Positions 19,540 through 29,481 of a stretch of 64,000 nt of DNA are shown piece by piece. Where the stretch lies: positions 16,932 to 80,931 of the forward strand of contig JAUCBJ010008617.1 in NCBI GenBank assembly GCA_032718475.1. The letters are read 5' to 3'. A program made the position numbers and the translations under genes. Source of the stretch: Nemertoderma westbladi. Taxonomy: Eukaryota; Xenacoelomorpha; Nemertodermatida; Nemertodermatidae. The number at the start of each line of letters is the position of its first letter. The first letter of the stretch is position 1. The notes under the pieces were generated by a model that saw only the letters and a program-made list of their open reading frames with translations, had not been told where the DNA came from and searched no databases.

Positions 19540-19964
19540 TGTTTCCTCCATTTGCATTGCAAACAGCAGTCACTCGTCTGGGAAAAGTTTATAGAAGTTT
19601 ATCAAACAAATCTCTGTCATCAGCCATACTTTCCAGCACAGAAATCAGGTGTTGTTTGAGTACAACTTTGGAGTATCTCATATTGGGTTGTTCCATCATC
19701 ATTAAGTCTTCAACGTGTTGCTTGACAATAGCTCCTAAATCCTCTGCTGGGTTTAGGTCAGGGGAATTTCCCAGCGACTCATTGTTTCCAAAGAAGTTAA
19801 CACCAGATGCCAGTAACAACTGCTGAGTTTATATAGCTTTCATACAGGGTGCATGGTCATGAAGAAAGGTCGCTTCATTGGGGTCTATCACATTATCAGG
19901 GTTGTCTAAGAAGGGCAGAACATTCTCAGCAAGAATAACCACCTTGGTAGAATAACCACCTTGT
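19540..19964 (-). pseudogene. Tc1/mariner transposase, C-terminal part (copy A)
   Basis: The minus strand reads LLLASGVNFFGNNESLGNSP followed by DLNPAEDLGAIVKQHVED and ends YSKVVLKQHLISVLESM. DLNPAED is the Tc1/mariner motif that contains the third acidic catalytic residue. The upstream HDHAPCMKA motif (second Asp) is broken in this copy but intact in copy B, where the spacing between the two acidic residues is 37 residues (D37E type by my count). Confidence 0.7.
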
Positions 19965-19965
19965 T

Positions 19966-20156
19966 CCACCTTGGTGTAGTGGTTGCATTGAATTCACATC
20001 TCCCATAGGTCGTGGGTTCGATCCTTACATGGGCCAGTGCAGTTTTGTTTCGGCACGAATGCTTTAAAGGGACCAGCCAGGGTGCATCTTTGCCTTGCAT
20101 CCTTAAGTGGTAGCAAAATGAGTACTAGAGTTTCCTCTGGGGAGTAAAGTTATGGG
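19966..20156 (+). repeat. tRNA-derived SINE, copy A, left part
   Basis: An A-box-like TGGTGTAGTGGTT and a B box GGTTCGATCC (20,015-20,024), spaced as in tRNA genes, give an internal RNA polymerase III promoter. A conserved body follows (AAAGGGACCAGCCAGG, then CTTAAGTGGTAGCAAAATG). It breaks at 20,156, where LINE-A is inserted, and continues at 27,250. Confidence 0.8.
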
Positions 20157-20302
20157 CAGCATAAATGCACAGCTGTAGGCCTGCCGACAATAAGACCAAG
20201 AAAGATACTGGTACAGGCCTATACAGTTTTTATCTTTTTAGTCACCGGTACTAGGCCTATACAGTTTTTATCTTTTTAGTCAGACTACAGCCAGACAGCA
20301 CA

Positions 20303-20686
20303 ATGTCACCGCTCTTAATCTCCACAGTTGTCATCGTTCTGGGCCGTTTTGTTGTGGCAGAACCATCCGATCCGCGGGGTAACCCTGCAACCCACCCAAT
20401 ACCCGTATTGGACTGGTTTGCCGAACACCCTGTCGCTACCGTTTCGAACTGCCATGCCGAATCGATGGAGATGTGGTCGACGAGTGGATTTAGCCTCTAC
20501 TGCTCTCGTTGGGGAAGAAGATCTTGGGTCTCCTCTCCACGAACTAGAGGCCTAATCGCCAAACTCTGTCTTCTGTCTCTGGCTGGGGATATTGAGACCA
20601 ACCCTGGACCCAGCAGGACGCGGGCCCCGAAGATCAACTGTCCCGTCTGTCAACGAGGAAAAAATCGTCCAATGCGAGAGTTGTGA
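20303..20686 (+). pseudogene. LINE-A N-terminal leader protein with signal-like start and 2A
   Basis: It begins MSPLLISTVVIVLGRFVVAE, a hydrophobic stretch followed by a small residue that looks like a signal peptide. A linker (residues 22-83) leads to LIAKLCLLSLAGDIETNPGP (residues 84-103), a 2A-like oligopeptide, then SRTRAPKINCPVCQ, the start of a PHD finger. The frame ends at residue 127; the PHD finger continues in another frame. 2A sequences make the ribosome skip the Gly-Pro bond, so the leader would be released from the downstream protein. 2A peptides preceding PHD/endonuclease/RT proteins are described in LINEs of sea urchins and other invertebrates. Confidence 0.7.
20585..20611 (+). 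other. 2A-like ribosome-skipping motif (GDIETNPGP)
   Basis: The nine codons encode G-D-I-E-T-N-P-G-P, a full match to the consensus D-(V/I)-E-x-N-P-G-P, preceded by the required hydrophobic helix (KLCLLSLA). The predicted separation is between the last Gly and Pro. Confidence 0.85.
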
Positions 20687-21723
20687 CACATTTGTACATT
20701 TAAAATGTTACTGTAGGAAAAGCAGTAATTTATTCTCCACCAGAAACAATCTTGAGCCAAGTTTTCTCTGCAATAGCTGTATTTTTACCGAACTTCCCTT
20801 TCATGATACAATTTTAGAATCAGAAACCGACGATTCATTCCTCACATCGCCTCTACAAACTCCAAGTGATGCTGAGAGTGAAACTTTTAAATTTTTTAAG
20901 AAAAAAGGTCTGCATTTTTTGCATTTCAACGCGCGATCTCTGCTTCCCAAACTTTCCGAAATTCGTATTTTAATCAATAAATCCAACCCAGCAGTTATAA
21001 CAATCTCTGAAACTTGGCTCGATGTTAGCGTTTCTGATGGAGAAATTTATATTGATAATTACGTAGTTTTACGTAAGGATAGGGATAGACACGGTGGTGG
21101 TGTCTGTACTTATATTCGATGTGATTTAGCTTTTAATCGTAGGGAAGATTTAGAGTCTTGTGACGAAGTTTTACTGGTGGAACTTTTACTTCCTAAAACT
21201 AAACCTATTTTAATCGGTACTTTATATCGGCCCCCTAAACAATCAGATTTTTTGCAAAATTTTGAAAATACAATTTTATGTAATCTTAGGTCAGACTGTG
21301 AAATATATTTTATATTTCTTAGGTGATTTTAATATCTGTTACCATCACAAAGCATCCCCAATCTGTAAACAGTACCAAAGTATTTTAAATTTGTTTGGTT
21401 TAAAACAAATTATTCGAGATTCTACCAGAATTACCAGTAAAACTTATACTTTACTAGATCACATCCTTTGTAATAATACCGATATTATTTCTCAATCTGG
21501 GGTTTTACCTATAGGTCTAAGCGATCATTTTATAGTTTTTTGCACAAGAAAGACACAAAAATCTTTTTTCGGGGATCATAAAACAGTAACAGTTAGGTCT
21601 ATGAAAAATTACAGAAAGGAACGCTTTTTAAGTTTGTTAGTTAATTCAGACTGGGAACCCTGTTTTAAGGCCGCTGACATTAACCTTGCGTACACTGTTT
21701 TTAAAGATATACAGTATTTTTAA
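20592..21723 (+). pseudogene. LINE-A PHD finger and APE-type endonuclease
   Basis: VQCESCDTFVHLKC and FLCNSC complete a PHD-type zinc finger begun in the upstream frame. A linker leads to LHFLHFNARSLLPKLSEI (endonuclease strand with Asn), ITISETWLD (Glu) and HGGGVCTYIR. The frame closes at 21,326 and the domain goes on in the next frame from 21,300 with GDFN, then LLDHILCNN and ending in GLSDHFIVF (catalytic Asp-His). All main APE motifs are visible, so the domain was functional before the shifts. It nicks target DNA to prime reverse transcription. Confidence 0.8.
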
Positions 21724-21784
21724 AGGCACTTAATACTGTAGCACCAATTAAAGAAATTAGTCTTAAACAAGCACTGAGCCCTGG

Positions 21785-23013
21785 ATGACCTCGGGTATTC
21801 TTAGTAATATCAGAGAAAGAGATAACTATTTGTATAAATTTAGGAAATACCGTGTTTTAGCTGATTATAATAATTACTGCAAATATAGAAACCCTGTCCA
21901 ACGGGAAATAAAAAAAGCTAAATCTGAATATTTGTACAACAAAATAAGTGAGAATAAAGATAATCCTAAAAGTCTATGGTCTACCCTAAAATATTTAGGT
22001 TATAAAAACCTTAAATCTAAATCGAATATTGTTCTGCAAGATAACGGTGAGCTGGTACATGATCATACTCTAGTTAGTAATTTATTTAATAATTATTTTA
22101 CTAATGTTGCCTCTAATTTAGTGAAGAAGTTACCGTTATCAAGTAATAAATATAGTATAGGGTCCGAAACTCTAAATAATTTTTATTTAGAAAAGTTACA
22201 AAATTCAGAAAAGTTATTTTTAAAACCCGTTTCTGAGGATTTCGTTTTTCAAAATCTACTTAGCCTATCAGTCTCAAAAAGTACCGGTCTAGACCTAATA
22301 CCTGCCCGTTTTCTTAAGGATGGTGCTGAAGTACTTAAAGTGCCTATTACTTTTATTATTAATTACTCTATCGTAGATAATGTAGTACCAGACGAACTGA
22401 AATTAGCTAAGGTTGTTCCTCTGTATAAAAAGAATAGTAAAGTAGAACCCTGTAATTACAGACCTGTTAGTATCTTAAGTATTGTATCTAAAATTCTAGA
22501 ACGTTCTGTTTTTCTACAGCTGGAAGCACATCTTAGTAGGCTAAATCTGCTCTATGAACTTCAGTCCGGCTTTCGTAAATCATATTCTACAGACACCTGC
22601 CTTATTAACTTAACTGATACAATTAGATGTAATAACGCAAAGGGTTTATATACTGGTATGGTAATGTTGGACCTACAAAAGGCTTTCGATACTGTACATC
22701 ACGAAATTCTGCTTGGTAAGTTAGGCCTGATGGGTGTAGGTTCTATAGACTGGTTCAAGTCCTACCTGTCAGACAGAGGTCAAACTGTAGTCATTAGCAA
22801 ATCGCAGTCAACTGTACAAGAGATTACCTGTGGTGTAACGCAAAGTAGTATATTAGGTCCTCTGCTTTTTGTATGCTATGTAAATGATATGATAAGTAGT
22901 ACAGATCCCGATTTTAAACTCATTTTATATGCCGACGACAGTGCTCTTATTTTCTCTCATAAAGATCCTATCCATATTTCCCAAAAGTTAAGTGCAGTTC
23001 TAGAATCCTGTAA
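21785..23013 (+). pseudogene. LINE-A reverse transcriptase, up to the LINE-B insertion
   Basis: The RT spans residues 165-410: [41 protein letters not shown], motif [15 protein letters not shown] (about residue 295), motif B region and motif [12 protein letters not shown] (YADD at 22,928-22,939, residue 382). Motif B reads [13 protein letters not shown] where related LINEs have G-V-P-Q-G-S; two substitutions in such a conserved turn suggest decay. The frame stops just inside LINE-B but resumes in the same phase at 26,142, so the gene was still open when LINE-B landed. Confidence 0.85.
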
Positions 23014-23197
23014 GATAAGATAAGATAAGATATTTGATTAGAGGAGACACCTCGGCTTGTGCAGCACACATAACATTGATAAACAACACACTTATATCAT
23101 TAAAATTTACGACACGAAGTGACTTATGCACCAGCTAAACTAAGATTAAGTAAAATTATACACTTCAATAAAACATAGTTAAAATCAATATTAAACG
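23014..23197 (-). other. LINE-B 3' UTR and pentamer tail
   Basis: AT-rich 3' end terminating in (CTTAT)n-type pentamers, the short-repeat tail typical of CR1/L2-group LINEs rather than poly(A). Confidence 0.7.
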
Positions 23198-24642
23198 TTA
23201 CAGATTTCGATCAAATTTTATATATTTTTTAAAATCCACAGTAAGTAATTTCGACTTAAAAACGTTAAGAGACGGACTATTCACCACATTAGTAGGTAAA
23301 TCGTTCCATATGTTAACAACACGGTTGAAAAATACGTTCTCAACACAGTTTGTATTGCACTTTGACCCACGAATTTTGAAACGATGTCCTCTGGTAATGC
23401 AATTTCTTATTACGGTAAAATAGTCATTGCACCTAAGATTAACTAGACCGTGCATTATCTTAAAAGTGTATACCAAGTCAACGTGTATCCTACGTAGTTC
23501 TAGTGGCTGTAGGCCTAGATATGTCAATCTCTCAATATATGGGATATCTGGGTCCAGATGACAACGAAAAAACAGACGCCTTGTAAAGTAGCGCTGCACG
23601 GCTTCAAGACCAAAGAAGTTAGACCAAAGAAAGGTACTCCCTTTGTAAATGGATTCCAAACACAACTAGCATATTCTAGAACGGGCCGAGTGTATGATTT
23701 ATAAGCCGTAATCAGCGCTTCTCTGTTAGACGTAATAAAACACCGAAATATTTTATTAACAGACCGATATGCTGACGCTGTAATATTCAAAATATGCTCT
23801 GAGAAATTAAGCCTACTATCAATAGTTACACCAAGATCACGGTAAGCATGCACAGAGTCTAGATATTTGCTGTTAATTGTATACATTGGTGATACTGAAG
23901 TACCGCTATTTATTGTTAAAACCTTACATTTGTCGTTGGCAACACTCAATTGCCAGTCATTGGACCAATCTGAGAAAATATTAATGTTATCCTGTAACGT
24001 GTATCTATCACTAGCACAATTATTGACGGAAAATAATTTTGCATCATCAGCAAACAGTTTCGCAGATTGACCGCTGATCATTTTATTTGGTAGGTCATTA
24101 ATAAAAATAATAAATAGAAGAGGTCCACAACAGGAACCTTGGGGAACCCCGGATATTATAGGATGGTAGTTTGAAAAAGTATTACCTATTTTTACACGTT
24201 GTCGCCTACCAGTTAAATAATTTGTAAACCAACGATAGACGTTGCCGCTCATGCCGTAGTTACGAAGTTTTAATAGTAATTTATCAGTCACCGCAGTATC
24301 AAAAGCTTTGGCGTAGTCAGTATAGACTACATCAACCATCTTTTTCTTATTTACAGCGTTTGCCCAATTATAGGAACTATTTAATAATTGTGCCTCGGTA
24401 CTGCGACCACTGACAAATCCATATTGATCCTCGCTTATTAAATTATTGCTATGTAAGAAATATGAAATATCCACAACTAGTATACGTTCTAATAAACGAC
24501 ATACAGACGCCGTCTGTGATATAGGTCTGTAGTTAGGGGCTAAGGAGGTATCACCCTTCTTAAAACACGGCGTGATGTCAGCACTTTTCCATCGTGGTGG
24601 AAGTTCACCAGTAATTAATGACGTGTTAAATAGTTTACACAA
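23198..24642 (-). pseudogene. LINE-B reverse transcriptase and C-terminal domain
   Basis: The first frame (24,642-23,524) carries WKSADITPCFKKGD, NYRPISQT, QYGFVSGRSTE, motif A VVYTDYAKAFD, motif B GVPQGSCCGPLLF and motif C KLFADDAKLF (FADD at 24,054-24,043). After a shift near 23,640 the C-terminus continues (EAVQRYFTRRLFF, LELRRIHVDLVYTFKI, then ITRGHRFKIRG and VVNIWNDLP), ending at 23,198. The 'TRGH...R.V..WN.LP..VV' tail is typical of the CR1/L2 group. The catalytic residues are intact; only two frameshifts (near 24,650 and 23,640) separate this copy from coding potential. Confidence 0.85.
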
Positions 24643-26135
24643 GGGCGTACAAAGTTCACAGCAACTGGTACCCCGTCAGGTGTGCCAGTGTATTTCAATG
24701 GTAATTTACAAAGGTGTTTGTAAACCTTTTGTTCTGATATGCTATGTATATCGAACAGTTTATCTGTTACAGGGGGAAATAAAGGAGTAACATTATTATC
24801 ATAAACACCAACAGATGAAAATTGCTCGTTCAGACATTCGCATTTTTCTATATCTGTTTCAGCTAATGACCCATCCGCTCTTTTAAGAGTTGAAACTGAT
24901 GGTCGACTAGAAACTCTGTTCTTCGCATATTTATAGAATGCTTTTTTACAAGACCCAGTAATGATTTTAATTTCTTTTTGCATATGAAAATCGCGAATGG
25001 CTTTTTCACAAATAAAACAAACACGTCTATAAGCACGCAAATCAGTTACGGAATTATTCTTTTTACACCACAACAACCGCTTAGAAGCCTGCAATTTTCG
25101 GATATGCAAGGGTGGGCGGTTTTTATTTTTATTTGGTATATATTTAGGTACAAACTTCTCAAAGAGATTATTTAATGTCCCATAGAATATATCACACATC
25201 GAATTTATGTTGTTATCACAATTGGAAATTTCATTTTCCCAGTTAATGTTATTCAAACTGTCTTTGATACCTACCTGATCCATTTTAACAAAATTATATC
25301 TAAGCGGTGGTGGTCCATGGGTCTCAGAATTATTTAAAAGACAATTATTAATACTAAAAGAAAACCCTTGATGGTCGCTCGGTTTTTGAATAGTCGAGTT
25401 TACGGCGCTATTTCCAATTGGAGGTTCACATTGAACATCCCCAATTAGAAATGGATCATTACACAACAACAAGTCTAGTATTGCGTCATCACGGGTTGTA
25501 AAGTCAATTAATTGGCATAAGTTTGATGCTGAAACTGCATTAATAAATTTATCACATTGCGAGTTTGGCCTTTTGTTTAAATCTGACCAATTAATAGCAC
25601 CAAAATTGAAGTCACCCATAATGAAAACTGGTTGGGGTACCTCGCTAATTTCAATCATAAGACTGTTAACTAGATTCAAGTACTGATGCATTTCATGGTA
25701 GTTATTGTAACATGAGTCTGGCGGACGATAAATGCAGACAATACGACATTTTTCTACAGTATTTATGTCAACGGATACACACTCTATGCTATTGTAACGT
25801 TGAGGGATAGCTACCAGTGTTGGTTGCAGATTATTTTTACAAATGATCGCAACACCCCCGCCACACGTATTGGGTGGACGATCCTTTCGATAAAGTTTAT
25901 AATCATCTTTAAACTCGCCCAAGAGTAGAGAGTCCTCGTCGTCAGGTGTGAGGTGAGTCTCGCATAGACCAACAATATCATAATTAAATGAACCAATTCG
26001 CGATTGTAGGTCGCCATATTTGTGTAGACAGCGTATTGAACGCACGTTTGCAAAGAAACATTTAATATTCGATTGCGGTAAAGGAGTAGAGGTGCCTCCT
26101 ACTGGTCGTTTTCCGGGATATGGGATCCGGGGTGA
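24643..26135 (-). pseudogene. LINE-B APE-type endonuclease
   Basis: It is open from the 5' junction to 24,615 with SNIKCFFANVRSI, DIVGLCETHLTP (Glu), CGGGVAII, IVCIYRPPDS, VFIMGDFNFGAIN (Asp, Asn), AILDLLLCND and KPSDHQGFSFSI (Asp-His). The APE motifs are in order. The linker toward the RT includes KKAFYKYAKNRVSSRPSV and KYTGTPDGVP, where a shift near 24,655 moves it to the RT frame. The open frame extends into LINE-A sequence on the 5' side by chance, so the Met at 26,171 is not a real start. Confidence 0.85.
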
Positions 26136-26883
26136 CTGTAATGAGTGGTTGGTTGATAATAAGCTATCCATTCACTACGGTAAGACTGAAAGTATTTTGT
26201 TTGGTTCCAAAAGAAAGTTAAAGAAGGTAACTAAGTTTGAAGTCACTAGTAATGGACATAAGATTGAAAATAAAAAGGAAGTTAAATATTTAGGCGCCAC
26301 ATTGGATAACTGCTTATCAGGAGAAAGTACAGTGAAAAATATTTTTTCGAAAGTTAACAGTAGGCTTAGGTTTCTATACAGAAATAAAAATAGTTTAAAC
26401 ACCGACTCCTGCAAGTTACTTTGCTCTTCTTTAATACAGTGTCACATGGACTATGCGTGCTCTTCTTGGTATGAAGGCTTAACCAAACAGCTTAAATGTA
26501 AATTACAAGTAGCTCAGAATAAAGTAGTACGATTTATTAAAGACTACAAACCTAGGCACCACCTTACTCCAGATGACTTTTCTGAATCTGGACTACTTAA
26601 CTTAGATAGTAGAGTTAAGCAGCTTCGCCTTAACCATGTGCATAAAGTGTATAATGGTAAATGTCCCAATTACCTAAAACAAAAATTCAACAGAGTATGC
26701 GATACACTTTTACAGTACCAGAGCTAGTGCTTCAAACTTCTACCTCCCGAATTGTAAATCCTTCGAATCTGATACTTTCTTTTTTAACGGCATTAAAAAT
26801 TGGAACGCTCTGCCTAATGAAATAAAAAACCTAGATAATCAACATTCTTTTAAATCTGCAGTTAAATCTCACCTCCGGGTGTA
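26136..26883 (+). pseudogene. LINE-A reverse transcriptase C-terminal part
   Basis: It continues LINE-A directly after the CTGTAA duplication with NEWLVDNKLSIHYGKTESIL, VKYLGATLDN, DYACSSWYEGL and QNKVVRFI. The frame stops at 26,727 and in another frame finishes with NWNALPNEIKN and SFKSAVKSHLRV. The 'WLVDNKL....GKTE' and 'YLG...D' blocks are the standard RT thumb of CR1/L2 LINEs. Confidence 0.85.
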
Positions 26884-27249
26884 ATGTAAAAATAGGTACA
26901 ATACTCCTACAGTAAGTTATTAGTTTATTAATTATTTACTATTTATACTGTAATTACGTTTTATATTAAATTGTTCTGTACATTACATCTTTATCGTTGA
27001 GTCGGGCATTGTCACGCTCTCGGTAAAGTTGTACATGTACATAGTGTAATTACGTTTTATATTGGTTTTAGGTTAGCGTAGTGTAATATTGTATTTGTAA
27101 CCAAGTGACATAAAGGACCCCCTTGGAAATAAGCTGCAAAGCTTTAGGGGTAATCCTATATGTTATGTTGGACAATACCTTTATACCGGTACATTGTTTG
27201 GTGTATTTGTTATTGTTTTTACATAATGTATAAATAAATCTATCTATCT
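26884..27249 (+). other. LINE-A 3' UTR with (TCTA)n tail
   Basis: AT-rich. It contains a repeated 'GTAATTACGTTTTATATT' element (26,950 and 27,047) and ends in three TCTA units immediately before the ATGGG duplication. Confidence 0.8.
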
Positions 27250-27330
27250 ATGGGGGGACCGCACTGGAAATAAGTCATCAGACTTTGTGTGTAATCCCTG
27301 GCCTAGTGGCTGAAGAAAATTTACTTTATT
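27250..27330 (+). repeat. tRNA-derived SINE, copy A, right part
   Basis: It resumes with ATGGGGGGACCGCACTGG and ends in the same GAAGAAAATTTACTTTA tail as the copies at 37,845 and 60,918. Together with 19,966-20,156 it gives about 270 bp. Confidence 0.85.
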
Positions 27331-27900
27331 TTGTCCCTGATCTTTGATGACAAACATCATCCTATGAGCTGTAAACATTATAAAAAAACCCAACATACTC
27401 GGGACGGTTCGGCATCTGACGAATCCAGAACTCATCATCAATATCCTCCAATCGCAGGGACCAAATTCTATCATTCTGATGGTTTGATTTACACACTGTC
27501 CAAACAAAGAACTCATCACTGCAGGCAACGCAACATGCATAAAGTCCATCTCATCCCACAGACCAACAACCATGTTACAAAATGTAAGCCGACCTCACGG
27601 TTTAGTTCAGTAACCAGCGGACGTTTAACAATGTGGAATAATGGTTTAAACCCTTGACTTTGGAGTTCCCTGTGGATGGAGCCAATACTTTTGACTTTGC
27701 CACGATTAAGAAGGATTTCTTTTTGGATGGCCCGCACTGATTTCTTAGGGCGGCCTGCACACTCAGCAAGAATATCCTTAGACTCTTGTGAAAGAGAAAG
27801 TGGTCTTCCAGTTATTTTCACCTTCCTGCAATTGTGTGGATCTCGATTCCAGTTTCGCTTCACAAAATCTTCACTACGCATTATCTTCTCGGTGATCTAC
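27331..27900 (-). pseudogene. Tc1/mariner transposase, N-terminal and central part (copy A)
   Basis: The minus strand from 27,881 shows a helix-turn-helix region (PHNCRKVKITGRPLSLS, SVRAIQKEILLNRGKV, IGSIHRELQSQGF), the paired-like DNA-binding part of Tc1/mariner transposases. The frame then breaks, and the central domain can be followed in pieces (MRWTLCMLRC..., FVIKDQGQNKVNF) down to the SINE. The first catalytic Asp region is damaged. Confidence 0.7.
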
Positions 27901-27934
27901 TTCTTTCATATTTGCACACCATTTGCCACAGCGG

Positions 27935-27976
27935 ATATGCAGGGCAGAGACGCGCCCTGGCTGGTCCCTTTAATAT
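27935..27976 (-). repeat. SINE body fragment, minus strand
   Basis: The reverse complement of the SINE body (TTAAAGGGACCAGCCAGGGC and the following bases), about 40 bp, directly at the end of the Tc1 homology. Confidence 0.7.
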
Positions 27977-28083
27977 GAATGGAAACAATAAAGTAGGACA
28001 TGGGGTCTTATTCCCTCAGATACTACCTAGCATTTAGGGCCACGTGGGCCACTCCACTGTTAGTACTCAGGCACTAAAGCCCA

Positions 28084-28250
28084 TCAAAAAACAAAATACC
28101 AAATCGATTTTAGTGCTACATAACCCAACCCAACTACCACAAGAAAAATTACACCAAACCATACAGTAACTACAGGTTCCGGTAAGTATTGCACGAAATA
28201 GGCTATCCCATAAATTACGAAAAATATAGGACATTTTGTCCGCTGAAAAG
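28084..28250 (-). other. Possible exon encoding two membrane segments, copy 1
   Basis: After an acceptor-like CTTACCTTTTCAG, the minus strand reads KCPIFFVIYGIAYFVQYLPE, then a second hydrophobic segment (VWFGVIFLVVVGLGYVAL) and a stop. A Lys-x-x-Pro-hydrophobic-Tyr-Phe-Val-x-x-Leu-Pro pattern is faintly reminiscent of the first helix of the TMEM86/YhhN lysoplasmalogenase family, but the rest does not match well. It could equally be a chance frame in a repeat. It is the only host-gene-like segment I can point to. Confidence 0.2.
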
Positions 28251-28744
28251 GTAAGTCTAAGTAATAAATTTTATAAAAATAAAAGGGTTTCGGAGATTTA
28301 AACACTGAACCCTGGGATTCGTGGTTCTCCTCATCAGCAGTGTGCCACGAACCCCACCCCTACCCTAACAAAACTGCACCACTAAATTAAGACAATGACC
28401 AATAAATTAGAAATCCTACTGTAACACCAAACAGAGTTGAAACCACCCTCCCCCAATGTATGTTACCATCAGCCCCAAATGCATAAACGTGATTTCCCAC
28501 TGAATGCAACCAACCCCAATTAGCACCTACCAGTATGTACAGATAAATGATCAGATTTTTAAACAAAATTGCGCAGATGTCAGAAAATGCCCCTGTAAAT
28601 ATATAATTATATGATGTTAGACAACCACGACTTTAGAGGGATTGTGATATTAATATGAAAACAATAAAATAGGACATGGGGTCTTATTCCCTCAGATACT
28701 ACCTAGCATTTAGGGCCACTTGGGCCACTGTTAGTACTCAGGCA

Positions 28745-28925
28745 CTAAGGCCCATCAAAAACAAAATACCAAATCGATTTTAGTGCTACATAACCCAAAC
28801 CAACTACCACAAGAAAAATTACACCAAACCATACAGTAACTACAGGTTCCGGTAAGTATTGCACGAAATAGGCTATCCCATAAATTACGAAAAATATAGG
28901 AAATTTTGTCTGCCGAAAAGGTTTT
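28745..28925 (-). other. Possible exon encoding two membrane segments, copy 2
   Basis: Same peptide as copy 1 (KFPIFFVIYGIAYFVQYLPE), preceded by TTTTCGGCAG. It remains open further upstream into unrelated sequence. Conservation of the frame in both copies is expected from their near-identity and is not evidence of selection. Confidence 0.2.
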
Positions 28926-28979
28926 AATGTTAAAATGTTAATTTTGGTGCACCAAAAATGGCGAACCACTAAGTCTTCA

Positions 28980-29481
28980 GGCTTCTATATTACTTTCAAT
29001 CGATTCAGCGGGCCAGAAAACCTATAAAGATGCGTTGAAATAAAAAATTAGGGGCATTTTCTGAAATTGAAAATTTCAAAATTTGAAGTGCCACGCCCAC
29101 TTCTTAGGTGTACGAAAAATAGCATCCACTTCAATTTTTGGAAATGGAATATAATCACATTCGATTCAGCGTCTTGAAAAACCTACTAAATCTAGCCAAC
29201 ACTGCCACACTTAGTTTTTAGAAAACGAAAAGTTTTGTAATTTTGTCCTGGGACTACTTTTATTTTTCATCAAAATTATGATTCCCTGCTTATGAAATTT
29301 TACCTTTTTAAGGTTTGGTAGTGTTCATCTATAGTTGTTTCACCAACAGCCCAAATTTTGTAGGATTTCATTGGACGATTACAAAAATATAGTGGGTGGG
29401 CCGAATCGCCCCCCCCCCCCCCCCCCCCCCCCCTCTCCAGTGATGCTAATGGTCAAAACACCCCAGTGGTAATAGGGTTAA
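28980..29481. mobile_element. TTAA-type non-autonomous element, left end lost
   Basis: The right end reads ...TAATAGGG then TTAA (29,478-29,481), the same terminus as the intact element at 34,147-35,720. Inside are a long C tract (about 29,409-29,433) and AT-rich sequence with TCGATTCAGCG words that also occur in the family. No left terminus was found, so the copy is truncated or composite. Confidence 0.45.

Larger units (their letters stand above)
23014..26135 (-). mobile_element. LINE-B: CR1/L2-type retrotransposon nested in LINE-A
   Basis: Flanked by the 6-bp direct duplication CTGTAA (23,008-23,013 and 26,136-26,141). The minus strand runs from a probably truncated 5' end to a 3' tail of CTTATCTTATCTTATC. 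It contains endonuclease, RT and C-terminal domains but no ORF1. Removing it with one duplication restores the phase of LINE-A exactly, an independent check of the limits. Confidence 0.9.
20157..27249 (+). mobile_element. LINE-A: CR1/L2-type retrotransposon with a 2A peptide
   Basis: Flanked by a 5-bp direct duplication ATGGG (20,152-20,156 and 27,250-27,254) within the SINE. It begins CAGCATAAATGC and ends in a short (TCTA)n tail, as CR1/L2-group LINEs do. Without the nested LINE-B it is about 3.96 kb. The order is 5' leader with a duplicated AGGCCTATACAGTTTTTATC motif (20,215-20,280), hydrophobic N-terminus, 2A peptide, PHD finger, APE-type endonuclease, RT, C-terminal domain, 3' UTR. At least three frame changes make it inactive. 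Confidence 0.85.
19130..27935 (-). mobile_element. Tc1/mariner relic, copy A, carrying a SINE and split by LINE-A
   Basis: The left part (19,130-20,156) and right part (27,250-27,935) form one minus-strand element. The C-terminal transposase third is at 19,540-19,940, the SINE follows at 19,966-20,156 and 27,250-27,330, and the N-terminal part is at 27,331-27,900. Copy B (36,757-37,968) has the same Tc1-SINE junctions but no LINE, which proves the join. A TACCGGGTGTTCCATAA word at 19,174 resembles a mariner-type terminus, although homology to copy B begins about 45 bp before it. Confidence 0.75.
27977..28926. repeat. Direct repeat pair of about 275 bp
   Basis: Bases 27,979-28,253 and 28,660-28,922 are near-identical direct copies (GGACATGGGGTCTTATTCCC to GAAAATATAGGA), separated by about 400 bp of unrelated sequence. 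The second copy lacks a few bases near 28,725. Neither has visible termini of a known element. Confidence 0.85.

Noticed and set aside
19966-20030. tRNA-like sequence with A and B boxes (also at 37,572 and 60,646)
   Set aside because: The boxes are in the right place, but the flanking sequence does not fold into a tRNA and continues as a 270-bp repeat with a constant body and tail, so it is a SINE.
29409-29433. Long C and G homopolymers (also at 30,749, 34,160, 35,660, 51,204) as regulatory or quadruplex elements
   Set aside because: Most lie at or near transposon ends or in slippage-prone repeats, and exact lengths are unreliable in assemblies. They are noted only as part of the elements.
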